Shown: positions 46,230 to 54,604, numbered from the stretch's first letter. The stretch: DNA of 64,000 nt from an uncultured Faecalibacterium sp. (GCA_934525845.1 CAKSZS010000006.1:1-64000), one strand, 5' to 3'. Notes: a model not told the origin generated them from the sequence alone. Made by a program: numbers and translations.

Positions 46230-48133
46230 GTGTTCAGCAGCTCCTTTGCAGTGGGAGTCAGGCCCAGCGGGCCGTGTTGGTTGGAAAAGAGCACCGCACC
46301 CACCCGGAACGCGTCCGCCGCGCGGCGGTCCAGATGCAACTGAATGGCCTGGAGCAGGCTTTCCAGCACCGGGGCACGCAGACCGGCAGCGTCCAGGATG
46401 TCCAGACAGGCGTCGGTGGTGGCGGCGTCATACAGGGCAGCGCAGGTGTCCCGCCCCGCGCCGCAGAGGGCCGCGTGGGTGCAGAACAGCTCGGTACGGC
46501 AGTCCGCCGTGTGGGAGTGGGTGTTCAGAATGCCGCCCGCCACCTTGACCAGCTTGCCCACATGGCCCACCAGAAGCACCTCTTCAAACCCGGCAGACGC
46601 CGCCATATCCAGCGTATCGCCGATGAAATTGGAGGTCTTCACCACCGGGATAACGGCAAAGTCCGGGTAGGTCTCATGCAGGTAGTCCAGCCCGTAGTTG
46701 CCCGGGGCCAGGATGAGCCGTTTGGGGTTTCCGGCCCGCAGAGCGGCCTGGTTCATTTCCAGCTGAATGGTGTCCAGAATGGCCTGCTGGCTCATGGGTT
46801 CCACAATGCCGCTGGTGCCCAGAATGGACAGCCCGCCCATCACCCCGATGTGTGGGTTGAAGGTGCGCTTGGCCACCGCTTCACCCTCCGGAATGGAGAG
46901 GATCACCGCAAAGCCGCCGTGGTAATCGGCGCTGGCGGCTTCCCGGCGCAGGGCGTCCGTGATCATCTGCCGGGGCACATGGTTGATGGCCGCAGCTCCC
47001 ACCGGCTGGTCCAGACCGGGCTTGGTCACCCGGCCCACACCCACGCCGCCGTCGATGCAGATGTCGGGACTCTCAGGCCGCAGTTCCACCGTGGCCACGA
47101 TGGCAAGCCCGGTGGTCACGTCCACGTCATCGCCGCCGTCCTTTTCAATGGCGCATTCGGCCCCGGCGGCGGTGAGGCGGCAGAACAGGGGGGCCACTTC
47201 CACCACAAGCCCCTTGGGGGTGCGCAGGACCACGGAATCCGGTGTGCGGCCGGTGAGCAGCAGACGGGCCGCGCCTGCCGCGCCCAGCGCCGCACAGGTG
47301 CCGGTGGTGTAGCCGCAGCGCAGAAGCTTCTGCCCACTGCGGACGTAGTGCTCAAATTTGGGCTTGTCCGGCTTGGCGGCCCCGAACAGGGCGGTGTACT
47401 GCTCCTCGCTCAGACGGTAGAGCGCCCGGATATTCTCCGGGGCAAAGGCCTCGTCCGCCGTCAGAACGCCGGACACATGGTCCGGAAAGACGCAGACCAC
47501 CGCGTCTGAGACCTTCTGCGCCATGTCCAGCTCGTGCAGGCTGACGATGACCGCCAGCCCGTCTTCGTGGGCCAGCTTTTGCAGAATGGTCAGCAGCTCG
47601 ATCTTGCCCTTGATGTCCAGAAAGGACGTGGGTTCGTCCAGAAGCAGCACCTGCGGCTGCTGGCAGATGGCCCGGGCCAGCAGCACCCGCTGGCGCTGGC
47701 CGTCGCTGATGCAATTGAAGTCCCGGTCCGCCAGGTGCGCCGCCCCGGCCACTTCCAGTGCGTGCTGCACGGCCTGCCGGTCGGCGGGGGACAGGATGCC
47801 CAGACGTCCCGTGTAAGGGATGCGCCCGGCGGCGGCAAACTCAAAGCAGGTGGTCAGCTCAGTGCGGCGGGTGTGGGGCAGCATCAGGGCCAGCTTTCTG
47901 GCCCGGTCGGGGCCGGTGTAGGCGGTCAGGTCCTGCCCGTCCAGAAGAACCGTGCCGCCCAGCGGGGACAGCTGTCCGGCCAGCGTTTTGAGCAGGGTGG
48001 ACTTGCCTGCGCCGTTGGGGCCGATGAGAGTCAGGATCTGGCCCGGCTTTGCGCCCAGCGCGATGTTTTTCGCCAGCGGTGTTTTGCCGTAGCCAATGGC
48101 AAGATCCTGCGTTTCACAGAGAAATTCCTTCAT
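46217..48133 (-). CDS. cbiD: Fusion of cobalamin-type ABC ATPase and cobalt-precorrin-5B C1-methyltransferase
   Basis: A 638-residue single frame. Residues 1-255 are an ABC ATPase of the BtuD/FecE type: Walker A IGPNGAGKST, signature ISDGQRQRVLLARAI, Walker B VLLLDEPTSFLD and switch histidine in IVSLHELD. Residues about 270-638 are complete CbiD: RCGYTTGTCAALGAAGAARL, NPHIGVMGGLSILGTSG, LVGHVGKLVKVAGG and THSHTAD. The join (KPDKPKFEHYVRSG) has no stop or frame change. The ATPase overlaps the permease by ATGA, so one polypeptide serves both uptake and ring methylation. This is unusual; CbiD is normally free-standing. Confidence 0.93.
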   Translation of the reverse strand: MKEFLCETQDLAIGYGKTPLAKNIALGAKPGQILTLIGPNGAGKSTLLKTLAGQLSPLGGTVLLDGQDLTAYTGPDRARKLALMLPHTRRTELTTCFEFAAAGRIPYTGRLGILSPADRQAVQHALEVAGAAHLADRDFNCISDGQRQRVLLARAICQQPQVLLLDEPTSFLDIKGKIELLTILQKLAHEDGLAVIVSLHELDMAQKVSDAVVCVFPDHVSGVLTADEAFAPENIRALYRLSEEQYTALFGAAKPDKPKFEHYVRSGQKLLRCGYTTGTCAALGAAGAARLLLTGRTPDSVVLRTPKGLVVEVAPLFCRLTAAGAECAIEKDGGDDVDVTTGLAIVATVELRPESPDICIDGGVGVGRVTKPGLDQPVGAAAINHVPRQMITDALRREAASADYHGGFAVILSIPEGEAVAKRTFNPHIGVMGGLSILGTSGIVEPMSQQAILDTIQLEMNQAALRAGNPKRLILAPGNYGLDYLHETYPDFAVIPVVKTSNFIGDTLDMAASAGFEEVLLVGHVGKLVKVAGGILNTHSHTADCRTELFCTHAALCGAGRDTCAALYDAATTDACLDILDAAGLRAPVLESLLQAIQLHLDRRAADAFRVGAVLFSNQHGPLGLTPTAKELLNTWNT

Positions 48134-49146
48134 CGTGCACCCTCCTGATTCCGGCGGATGAGCAGCCCGATGACCACCGGCGCACCGAACACCGCTGTCA
48201 CTGCGCTGATGGACAGCTCGGTGGGGGCGAACAGACTGCGGGCCAGCAGGTCACACAGCAGGCAGAAGGCCGCACCGCCCAGACAGCACCCGGGCAGCAC
48301 CACCAGCGGCTTGGAGGTGCCCAGCAGCTGCTTGACCAGGTGGGGCACCGCGATGCCCACAAAGGAAATGGGTCCCGCAAAGGCCGTGACGCAGGCCGCC
48401 AGCAGGCTGGACAGCAGCACCAGCAGCCGGGAAAAACGCTTGACGTTCACGCCCACGCTCTGGGCATAGGCCTCGCCCATCTGGTAGGCGCTCATGGGCT
48501 TGGACAGGCAGAACGCTGCCGCCAGCGCGGGCAGCACCACCAGCGCCGCCGCCCGCACGTTGCCCCAGGTCATGCCGGAAAAGCTGCCCTGGGACCAGTT
48601 GTGCAGGTTGACGATGTTGGAATCCTGGGCAAAGGCCACCACGAACTCGGTGATGGCAGAGCAGATGTAGCCGATCATGACACCGCAGATGACCAGGATG
48701 CTCATGTGCTGCACCCGGCGGGACACCGCCAGCACAAAGGCCATGGCGGCTAGTGCACCCGCGAACGCCGCCAGGATCAGGGTGAGGGAGCTGGTGAGCA
48801 GGCCGTGGTTCAGAAACACCACCATGACCAGCGCCACCGCCAGCTTGGCCCCGCTGGAAATGCCCATGACGAACGGCCCGGCGATGGGGTTGGCAAAAAA
48901 GGTCTGCAGCAGGTAGCCCGCCGCCGAGAGGGCGGCGCCCAGCAGCACCACCATCACGGCCCGGGGCAGGCGCAGCTGGGTGATGATGCCCAGTGCCAGC
49001 GCGTCTTGGCCTTTGCCGGTCAGGGCGGCCAGAACGGCCCCGGGGGTCAGCACGACACTGCCCCAGAACAGGTTGGCCGCAAACAGCACGGCCAGCGCCA
49101 GCAGAAGCAGAAGATAGGAGAAAATGTAGCGTTTTTGGGAGGTCAT
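48130..49146 (-). CDS. FecCD/BtuC-family ABC permease
   Basis: A 338-residue membrane protein with about ten helices. It has the family motifs LRLPRAVMVVLLGAALSAAG, FVMGISSGAKLA and FAGPISFVGIAVPHLVKQLLG (the ATPase-contact loop). The family imports cobalamin, haem or siderophores. Position between the binding protein and the ATPase-CbiD fusion within a corrin operon favours a corrinoid or tetrapyrrole substrate. Confidence 0.92.
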   Translation of the reverse strand: MTSQKRYIFSYLLLLLALAVLFAANLFWGSVVLTPGAVLAALTGKGQDALALGIITQLRLPRAVMVVLLGAALSAAGYLLQTFFANPIAGPFVMGISSGAKLAVALVMVVFLNHGLLTSSLTLILAAFAGALAAMAFVLAVSRRVQHMSILVICGVMIGYICSAITEFVVAFAQDSNIVNLHNWSQGSFSGMTWGNVRAAALVVLPALAAAFCLSKPMSAYQMGEAYAQSVGVNVKRFSRLLVLLSSLLAACVTAFAGPISFVGIAVPHLVKQLLGTSKPLVVLPGCCLGGAAFCLLCDLLARSLFAPTELSISAVTAVFGAPVVIGLLIRRNQEGAR

Positions 49147-49156
49147 AGATGTTCCT

Positions 49157-50293
49157 TTATTCCACCCGCGTCAGCAGGGTCAGGCCCTCGGGGGAGTCCT
49201 CGGTGAAAATGCGGTGCAGTTCCGCGATGAAGTCGGCCAGTGCCATGCTCTGCTGGAAAAAACTCTGGGCCGTGCACCAGACATTGCCGGTCTGCACGGC
49301 CTTGAACTCGGAGAGCAGGGCACACTTGCCTACCAGTTCGGCGGTGGTGTGCACCACGCCCTCGATGGTGCTGTTGTAGATGAGCACATCGGCGTCCTTG
49401 GCTCCGGCATAGAAGTCTTCCAGCGGCAGGTTCATGGTGGACAGGCTGTTGCCGCTGTCGGTCAGGTCTGCGAAGACATAGTCTGCGCCGGCCAGTTCGA
49501 TCATACGGGCCACATAGTCGCCGCCCTTGCGCACATTGGCCAGATGGTTGCCCGTGATGGAGAAGAACGCACATCGCTTGCCGGTGGGTTCCTGCGCGGC
49601 CACGGCGTTCACCGTTTTCACCTGCTGTTCGAACAGCTGCTCAGCCTGTTCCTCTTTGCCCAGCAGAATGCCGTAAAACTTGATCCATTCCAGCCGGGCC
49701 AGGGGGCCGCTCTCGTAGCTGGAGCGCTCCACCAGCACCGGGATGCCGAACCGTTCCAGCTGCTCCTTCACCTCGGGGGTGTGGTAGATCATGGTGTTCT
49801 CGATGGCAAGTCCGCAGTCAGCGGCCAGGATCTGTTCGTAGTCCGGGGCGCTGTACTTGCCTGCGTAAGCGATGCGCCCGGCCTCCATGGCGGCTCTGGC
49901 ATCGTCCAGATACCAGCCCTCGGCCCGGGTGCCGGACAGTGCGATATGGTCCAGCCCGTCCAGCGCACAGAAGAAGTCCATCACGGAAGTGGACACCAGA
50001 TAGATGTTCTGCACCGGCTGGCGCAGAACGACCACGCCCTCCGGTGGGGAGGACCATTCAGCGGCATCCTCCGGCACCACGAGAAACTGCGCCCCGTCCT
50101 CCGGGATGGTCAGCAGGGTATAGCCGCCCTCATAGCATTCGGCGGTGAACTGTTTGGCGTAGTCCAGCGGATAAGCGTGGTCCGGCACCAGGGTGTCGGT
50201 GGTGGCCGGTGCGGTGGAAGCAGAGCTGCACCCTGCCAGCAGAAGCCCGGCGGCGGGCAGAGCGCGGAGAAAGGATCGGCGAGTGATTTTCAT
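49157..50293 (-). CDS. Lipoprotein substrate-binding component of the corrin/iron-type ABC transporter
   Basis: A 378-residue exported protein. The signal peptide is ITRRSFLRALPAAGLLLAGC, combining a twin-arginine-like start with a lipobox cysteine. The mature part has the two-lobed BtuF/FepB fold (VSTSVMDFFCALDGLDHIAL; YEQILAADCGLAIENTM; GNHLANVRKGGDYVARMI). It delivers the ligand to the permease encoded ten bases downstream. The exact ligand (cobalamin, cobinamide, haem) is not readable. Confidence 0.9.
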   Translation of the reverse strand: MKITRRSFLRALPAAGLLLAGCSSASTAPATTDTLVPDHAYPLDYAKQFTAECYEGGYTLLTIPEDGAQFLVVPEDAAEWSSPPEGVVVLRQPVQNIYLVSTSVMDFFCALDGLDHIALSGTRAEGWYLDDARAAMEAGRIAYAGKYSAPDYEQILAADCGLAIENTMIYHTPEVKEQLERFGIPVLVERSSYESGPLARLEWIKFYGILLGKEEQAEQLFEQQVKTVNAVAAQEPTGKRCAFFSITGNHLANVRKGGDYVARMIELAGADYVFADLTDSGNSLSTMNLPLEDFYAGAKDADVLIYNSTIEGVVHTTAELVGKCALLSEFKAVQTGNVWCTAQSFFQQSMALADFIAELHRIFTEDSPEGLTLLTRVE

Positions 50294-50294
50294 G

Positions 50295-51143
50295 TTACTC
50301 CATCTCGAAGGTCAGGGTGTACTCGATCTCGTGGGGGGTGCTCATGGCCACGGTGTCGGCGGTGACGGACAGCGGAGTGCCCAGCGCGGCCACGGGAATC
50401 TCAAAGGTGGAGTTGCCCTCGGTGTTGGTGGGCAGGTACTTTTCGCCGTCCACGATCATGTAATCGTAGTTGGGGCTGCTCCACACGATGGTGGCGGTCA
50501 TCTTGCCGTCGGCCACGGTCAGGGCAGCGGGGCTGTCCACGGTGGCACGGCCGGAGCCGCCCTCCAGGGTCACGTTCACAGTGTACTCGCCGTCTGCGGG
50601 GGTCTCAGCGGATTCCTGGATCAAGGGCTGGGCGTTGGTCACACGCACGGTGTGGTCGTACCACTTGCCCTTGCTGCCCAGAATGGCCAGCTGGAAGTCC
50701 TCGTCCAGCGCGGTGACCGGGATGTCAAAGCCGTACACTTCCTCGGAAGTGCCGTCGGAGTAGGTCACGGTGTCGGTGGTGGGCAGCAGCCAGTCGGTCT
50801 TGTTGTCCTCAGCGTCAGCGGCCGGACCAACGTACAGGTTCACGATCTTTTTGGAGACCAGGCTGACGTGGAAGGTCATCACGCCGTCCTTCACGGTCAG
50901 GTTGCCCTTGCCGTCGCAGGCTTCGTTGGCGTGGAACATACTGCTGTCGGTGTCAAAGTCAGCGGTGTACAGGCCGTCCGGCAGGGAAGCGGTGTCCTCG
51001 GCGGCAACGGAGGAAGCCACGGAAGAAGCGACCCCACTGGAAGCGGCAGAGCTGCTTGCGGTGGAAGACGCACCACAGCCGGTCAGGACAGCGGCCAGCA
51101 GCAGGGAAGCAGCGGACAGGGAAAGAAACTGTTTGCAGCGCAT
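50295..51143 (-). CDS. Lipoprotein with two NEAT-like beta domains
   Basis: A 282-residue exported lipoprotein: signal SAASLLLAAVLTGC, then a Ser/Ala linker. Two repeated beta-sandwich units follow, each starting DGLYTADF or DGEYTVNV and containing LTVKDGVMTF or LTVADGKMTA. The second unit has SSPNYDYMIVDGEKY, reminiscent of the tyrosines in haem-binding NEAT (iron-transport-associated) domains. It is one base upstream of the binding-protein gene. A surface tetrapyrrole-capture role is inferred from context; the NEAT assignment is tentative. Confidence 0.7.
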   Translation of the reverse strand: MRCKQFLSLSAASLLLAAVLTGCGASSTASSSAASSGVASSVASSVAAEDTASLPDGLYTADFDTDSSMFHANEACDGKGNLTVKDGVMTFHVSLVSKKIVNLYVGPAADAEDNKTDWLLPTTDTVTYSDGTSEEVYGFDIPVTALDEDFQLAILGSKGKWYDHTVRVTNAQPLIQESAETPADGEYTVNVTLEGGSGRATVDSPAALTVADGKMTATIVWSSPNYDYMIVDGEKYLPTNTEGNSTFEIPVAALGTPLSVTADTVAMSTPHEIEYTLTFEME

Positions 51144-51195
51144 AGATCAAAAATACCTCGATTTCATAGAAAGTAAAAAGAAGGAACAGATGTCC

Positions 51196-51279
51196 CTTGT
51201 AGGGAGCGGATTTATCCGCTCCGCAGGCAAACTGCATCTGCCGGAAACCAGCGGAACGCATGAATGCGTTCCCTACAAG
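51196..51279. repeat. Palindromic repeat of a second family (CTTGTAGGGA ends)
   Basis: The ends CTTGTAGGGA and TCCCTACAAG are perfect inversions. The interior has GAGCGGATTTATCCGCTC and GGAACGCATGAATGCGTTCC hairpins. A partial copy lies near 35491. It sits in the leader of the NEAT-like gene, downstream of the internal promoter. Confidence 0.85.
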
Positions 51280-51304
51280 AAAGGAGACAACGTTGCCCTC
51301 CCAC

Positions 51305-51313
51305 AGTATACCA
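51305..51313 (-). promoter_or_regulatory. Extended -10 promoter for the transport/biosynthesis operon
   Basis: On the minus strand TGGTATACT provides an extended -10 immediately after the cbiK terminator; the -35 is poor. It could start the transcript for the NEAT-like gene through cbiC, independently of cbiK. Confidence 0.5.
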
Positions 51314-51321
51314 CAAAAACG

Positions 51322-51357
51322 AAAAATTGCCCGAAAAGATTTCTCCCTTCGGGCAAT
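51322..51357 (-). terminator. Terminator after cbiK
   Basis: ATTGCCCGAA pairs with TTCGGGCAAT and is followed on the minus strand by TTTTT. It separates cbiK from the rest of the cobalamin island. Confidence 0.82.
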
Positions 51358-51370
51358 CAAAAGCAAGTTA

Positions 51371-52606
51371 TTAACCGTTCAGGGAAGCGATGGCAGCCTT
51401 GGTGTGGTCAATGTACAGCTGCTGGATGGCGTCGATCTCGCCCAGACCAGCGATCTGGCAGTCCACAGAATCAAAGGCACCAGCGGCCTGGAACTGGCTC
51501 AGCCAGGAATCAGCATCCTCACCAGCCATGTCGTTGTTGGCATGGTCACCGGCAACGACCATCAGGGGACGCAGGACGACCTTGGTGTAACCGGCGGCCT
51601 TGACTGCCTCGATCACGTTCTCACAGGCGGTCGCTTCCGGCTCACCCTCCACGGTGCCGATGAACACATTGTCATAGCCCAGGGTCTGCATGGTGGTCTG
51701 CATCTGGCTGTAGCTCACCTTTGCGGTGTGAGAGGTGCCGTGACCCATGAAGACGAATGCGACCTTGTCTTCGGCAGCAGCATCCAGGCTGTCGTAGCCG
51801 GCGTCCTTCACAGCAGCAGCGGTGACAGCCTTGGCAACGGCCTCCTTGTCCTCGTTGATGACGGAAGCGTCGGAACCGACCTCGCCCAGCAGAGGCTCGG
51901 CCACGGCCACAGTCTCGAACTTGTCGCGGTAGGAGTCGATCATCTCCATCATCTCGTCGTACTCGGCACCGTGCATCAGGTGGGTGGGCTGCACGACCAG
52001 GTTCTTCACGCCGTTGGCCACAGCGCGGTCCATGGCCTGCTGCATATTGTCGATCTTCTCACCGTCACGGGCCTGTACATGGTTGATGATGATCTGTGCG
52101 GTAAAGGCGCGGCGCACGCTCCAATCGGGGTATGCGGCCTGCAGGGCGTCCTCGATGCCCTTGATGTCCTTCACGCGGCTGTCGTTGAAGGAGGTGCCGA
52201 AGGAGACCACCAGCAGTTCGTTGTCGCCGATGTTGTCCTCGTTGCGGGCATCGTCAGCGGAAGCATCGCCGGTGTCACGGCCAAAGTAGTCGGGGTCGGC
52301 ATTCTCGCCTTCCACCAGTTCCTTCTGGGTGTCGGTCAGGGCATCCCAGGCAGCCTTGGCGGCTTCGCACTGCGCGTCCGTGTCATCATTGCGCTCCTGC
52401 ACATAGATGGCATCGATCAGGTCGGCAACATTCTTTGCAGCCAATTCGTCTGCCTCCTCGCTGGAAACTTCGCTGCTGGCGGCAGAACTTGCCGTGCTGG
52501 AAGCAGCGGTGGAACTTGCAGCCCCGCCGCAGCCGGTGAGCACGCCGGCGCACAGAGCCAGAGCGGTCAGCGCGGCGGCTGCCTTTTTGACATTGCGTTT
52601 TCTCAT
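51371..52606 (-). CDS. cbiK: Sirohydrochlorin cobaltochelatase with lipoprotein signal
   Basis: A 411-residue protein. Residues 1-26 are a lipoprotein signal (TALALCAGVLTGC), followed by a Ser/Ala linker and a small helical segment (AKAAWDALTDTQKELVEG) of a type seen in Firmicute surface proteins. From about residue 125 it is CbiK: LLVVSFGTSFNDSR, VVQPTHLMHGAEYDE, FVFMGHGTSHTAKV and RPLMVVAGDHANND, retaining the metal-site histidines. CbiK inserts Co2+ into sirohydrochlorin. The signal predicts it is anchored outside the membrane. It is the first gene behind the cobalamin riboswitch. Confidence 0.93.
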   Translation of the reverse strand: MRKRNVKKAAAALTALALCAGVLTGCGGAASSTAASSTASSAASSEVSSEEADELAAKNVADLIDAIYVQERNDDTDAQCEAAKAAWDALTDTQKELVEGENADPDYFGRDTGDASADDARNEDNIGDNELLVVSFGTSFNDSRVKDIKGIEDALQAAYPDWSVRRAFTAQIIINHVQARDGEKIDNMQQAMDRAVANGVKNLVVQPTHLMHGAEYDEMMEMIDSYRDKFETVAVAEPLLGEVGSDASVINEDKEAVAKAVTAAAVKDAGYDSLDAAAEDKVAFVFMGHGTSHTAKVSYSQMQTTMQTLGYDNVFIGTVEGEPEATACENVIEAVKAAGYTKVVLRPLMVVAGDHANNDMAGEDADSWLSQFQAAGAFDSVDCQIAGLGEIDAIQQLYIDHTKAAIASLNG

Positions 52607-52681
52607 GTGTGTTGATTCCTTTCCTTTTGTGTGAATGCGTACACCACTGAATAAACGGACTGGAAAGAAGGACCCGAAAAC

Positions 52682-52725
52682 AAAAGAGGTCTTTCGCTCT
52701 GCGGAAGGCAGAACAAAAAGACCTC
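52682..52725 (-). terminator. Expression-platform terminator of the cobalamin riboswitch
   Basis: GAGGTCTTT and AAAGACCTC form the stem around a GC-rich inner hairpin, followed on the minus strand by TTTTGTTTT, 76 bases before cbiK. Confidence 0.85.
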
Positions 52726-52790
52726 GAATTTCTTCAGGCTTTTTGGTACAACCAATTCCTCGTGATCCGGAGCCTGCGCTCCTGTACCAG

Positions 52791-52985
52791 CAGCGGGCAG
52801 GTTTCCTGGCTGAAAGATCACCGCTCCCCGCCGTCTTCCCAAGCCGAGCGGCTCAGTGACCGGTGCCCGAAGCACCCGGGCGGAAAGCTCCCTTATCACA
52901 GTGACGAGATCGTGCGGGATTCACACCCGCTTCCCTTTTACCTTTTCCATCGCCGCCCAACGGGCAAAACGACGAAAAGCACCTG
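52791..52985 (-). promoter_or_regulatory. Cobalamin riboswitch
   Basis: Read on the minus strand it contains, in order, GCAGGTGCTTTTCG, GGGAAGCGGGTGTGAATCCC, GTCACTGTGATAAGGGAGC, GGTCACTGAGCC, GGGAAGACGGCGGGGAGCG and the B12-box GCCAGGAAACCTGCC. A terminator follows. High coenzyme B12 should stop transcription into cbiK. Confidence 0.97.
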
Positions 52986-53009
52986 CTGCTTTTATTCAGT
53001 TCGTCAAAG

Positions 53010-53038
53010 AGTATAGCACAGAACCTTGTAAAACGCAA
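53010..53038 (-). promoter_or_regulatory. Promoter of the riboswitch-cbiK transcript
   Basis: On the minus strand TTGCGT and TATACT are 17 bases apart, 25 bases before the aptamer. Confidence 0.78.
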
Positions 53039-53180
53039 GAGAATCCAAGGCGCCCTGCGCCGGCGGGCGGGATGCGCGCCGCGCTGGAACAGGCGGTCTC
53101 TGCTGGTTCCCGGAGGGGTTCGTCTGACCTGCATCATAAGATCTTTTGCGAGAAAGGCCTTTGAGGTGCGGACTACACAA

Positions 53181-53228
53181 AAAAGATCCCTGAAAAGTAC
53201 GGCACAAAGCCACTTTTCAGGGATCTTT
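53181..53228 (-). terminator. Terminator of tRNA-Thr
   Basis: AAAGATCCCTGAAAAGT pairs with ACTTTTCAGGGATCTTT and is followed by TTTT on the minus strand, just past the tRNA. Confidence 0.88.
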
Positions 53229-53231
53229 CTT

Positions 53232-53307
53232 TGGAGCTACTGACCTGATTCGAACAGGCGACCTGCTCATTACGAGTGAGCTGCTCTACCAGCTGAGCCA
53301 CAGTAGC
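53232..53307 (-). tRNA. tRNA-Thr (CGT)
   Basis: On the minus strand the acceptor stem GCTACTG pairs with CAGTAGC. The D arm is GGCTCAGCTGGTAGAGC, the anticodon loop CTCGTAA presents CGT, the T loop is TTCGAAT, and CCA is encoded. It reads ACG threonine codons. Confidence 0.95.
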
Positions 53308-53344
53308 AGACGGCAAAACCACAGCAAGTTCTGCAACGAAAAAT

Positions 53345-53373
53345 ATTCTATCATATTTTCCGAAAACTGTCAA
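53345..53373 (-). promoter_or_regulatory. Promoter of tRNA-Thr
   Basis: On the minus strand a perfect TTGACA and TAGAAT are separated by 17 bases, about 40 bases before the tRNA. Confidence 0.82.
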
Positions 53374-53413
53374 GAACGATTTGCATCGTGCAGCGAAACG
53401 CCTGCGGCAAAGC

Positions 53414-53467
53414 AAAAAGCACCCGGTTTCCGGGGGCCGGCGGTGTGCCGGGAACGAAAACGGGTGC
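53414..53467 (-). terminator. Terminator of the CE17-like esterase gene
   Basis: GCACCCG and CGGGTGC bracket an inner CCGG-rich stem and are followed by TTTTT on the minus strand. Confidence 0.78.
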
Positions 53468-53489
53468 CTGGAAAAAGCAGCAGGCGCGA

Positions 53490-54569
53490 TCAGGCAATGA
53501 CCAGGCTCTGCAGATAAAAGGGAGCGACATCGGCTGCAGCGCACGGCAGGATGGTCAGCACCACGGTGTGGAGCTTTTGCTCGCCGTGGTGAAGGATGGG
53601 CTGCAGATACTGACAGTCGCCCCAATCCTCCGCAAAGTTGGCGTCCAGAAGAACGGCGTGCGCTGTGTCACCGTCCAGCACCAGCCGGGCAGTGAGGGCT
53701 GGCCGGCGGATGGTTTTGCGGTACTGCACCGCGATGCAGGAGGCTTCCACCGTGAAGGTGACCGCATCCCCGGGGTGCGCACCGATCCAGCCGTTTTTCC
53801 AGGCGTCCAGGTGCCCGGTCTTTTCGGCAGGATCCGCCCGGAAGCCCTGCAGGCGCGGGCTGACCTCCCGGATGGTCAGCCGCCGGGCGTTCTCATAGGC
53901 GTTGACCGTCTGAGGGGCAGGGAAGGGCGGAACGGCTTCCGGTTCATCCCGGCGTGCATTTACCGCATCCAGAAGCTTTGTGATCTCACCCGCCACCAAT
54001 TCATGGCCGAAGTCGTTGGGGTGCAGGCCGTCCGGGCTGAGAAGTTCCCGGCGGGCATAGCGGCCTGCGTGTAGGTCTTTGTAAATGCTGTCCCGGATGC
54101 TGACGTGAGGCACGCCGTAGTGCTCCCCAATCTCCACATGGTCATCCTCGGCGGTCAGACCGGTATCATAATAAATGTTGTTCAGCAGCACCACCGCCGG
54201 GTGAGACGGCCATGCCAGCAGCTTACGGACAACGCCCTCGTAGGTCTCCTGCCGGAAGGGGACTTTCAGGTCATTGACGCTGAAATCCACCACCACAAAG
54301 TCCGGCTGGTACATCAGCACATCGGTCACGGCACGGGCAACGCCATAGTGGGAACTGGTGCCGCCGATGCCTGCATTGACGTAGTGGAACGATGCCTGCG
54401 GGAAGGTGCGTACGAACCACCGGTACACCCGGAAGGCATAGCAGGTCTCCGGCGTACTGGAAAGACTGCCCTGTGTGATGGAGCCGCCCAGAAAACCAAC
54501 CGTCAGTTCTTCACCGGCAGCGGCACGGCGCAGAAGCTGTTTGAGACGGAAAAAGCTGGCAGAATGCAT
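53490..54569 (-). CDS. SGNH-hydrolase acetylesterase (CE17-like)
   Basis: A 359-residue protein without a signal peptide. The SGNH nucleophile block is FLGGSITQGS (about residues 26-35). The glycine/asparagine blocks are NAGIGGTSSHYG and VVDFSVNDLK, and the Asp-His pair is in SPDGLHPNDFGH. From about residue 225 a beta-rich domain follows (LTIREVSPRLQGF; KNGWIGAHPGDAVTFTV). That layout matches the two-domain CE17 acetylesterases of gut Firmicute mannan loci. It would act in the cytoplasm on imported acetylated oligosaccharides. AAAGGAGCG precedes the ATG. It is divergent from a CE2-like gene. Confidence 0.78.
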   Translation of the reverse strand: MHSASFFRLKQLLRRAAAGEELTVGFLGGSITQGSLSSTPETCYAFRVYRWFVRTFPQASFHYVNAGIGGTSSHYGVARAVTDVLMYQPDFVVVDFSVNDLKVPFRQETYEGVVRKLLAWPSHPAVVLLNNIYYDTGLTAEDDHVEIGEHYGVPHVSIRDSIYKDLHAGRYARRELLSPDGLHPNDFGHELVAGEITKLLDAVNARRDEPEAVPPFPAPQTVNAYENARRLTIREVSPRLQGFRADPAEKTGHLDAWKNGWIGAHPGDAVTFTVEASCIAVQYRKTIRRPALTARLVLDGDTAHAVLLDANFAEDWGDCQYLQPILHHGEQKLHTVVLTILPCAAADVAPFYLQSLVIA

Positions 54570-54604
54570 GATGACACGCTCCTTTGCGTACAAATTGCAC
54601 AAAT

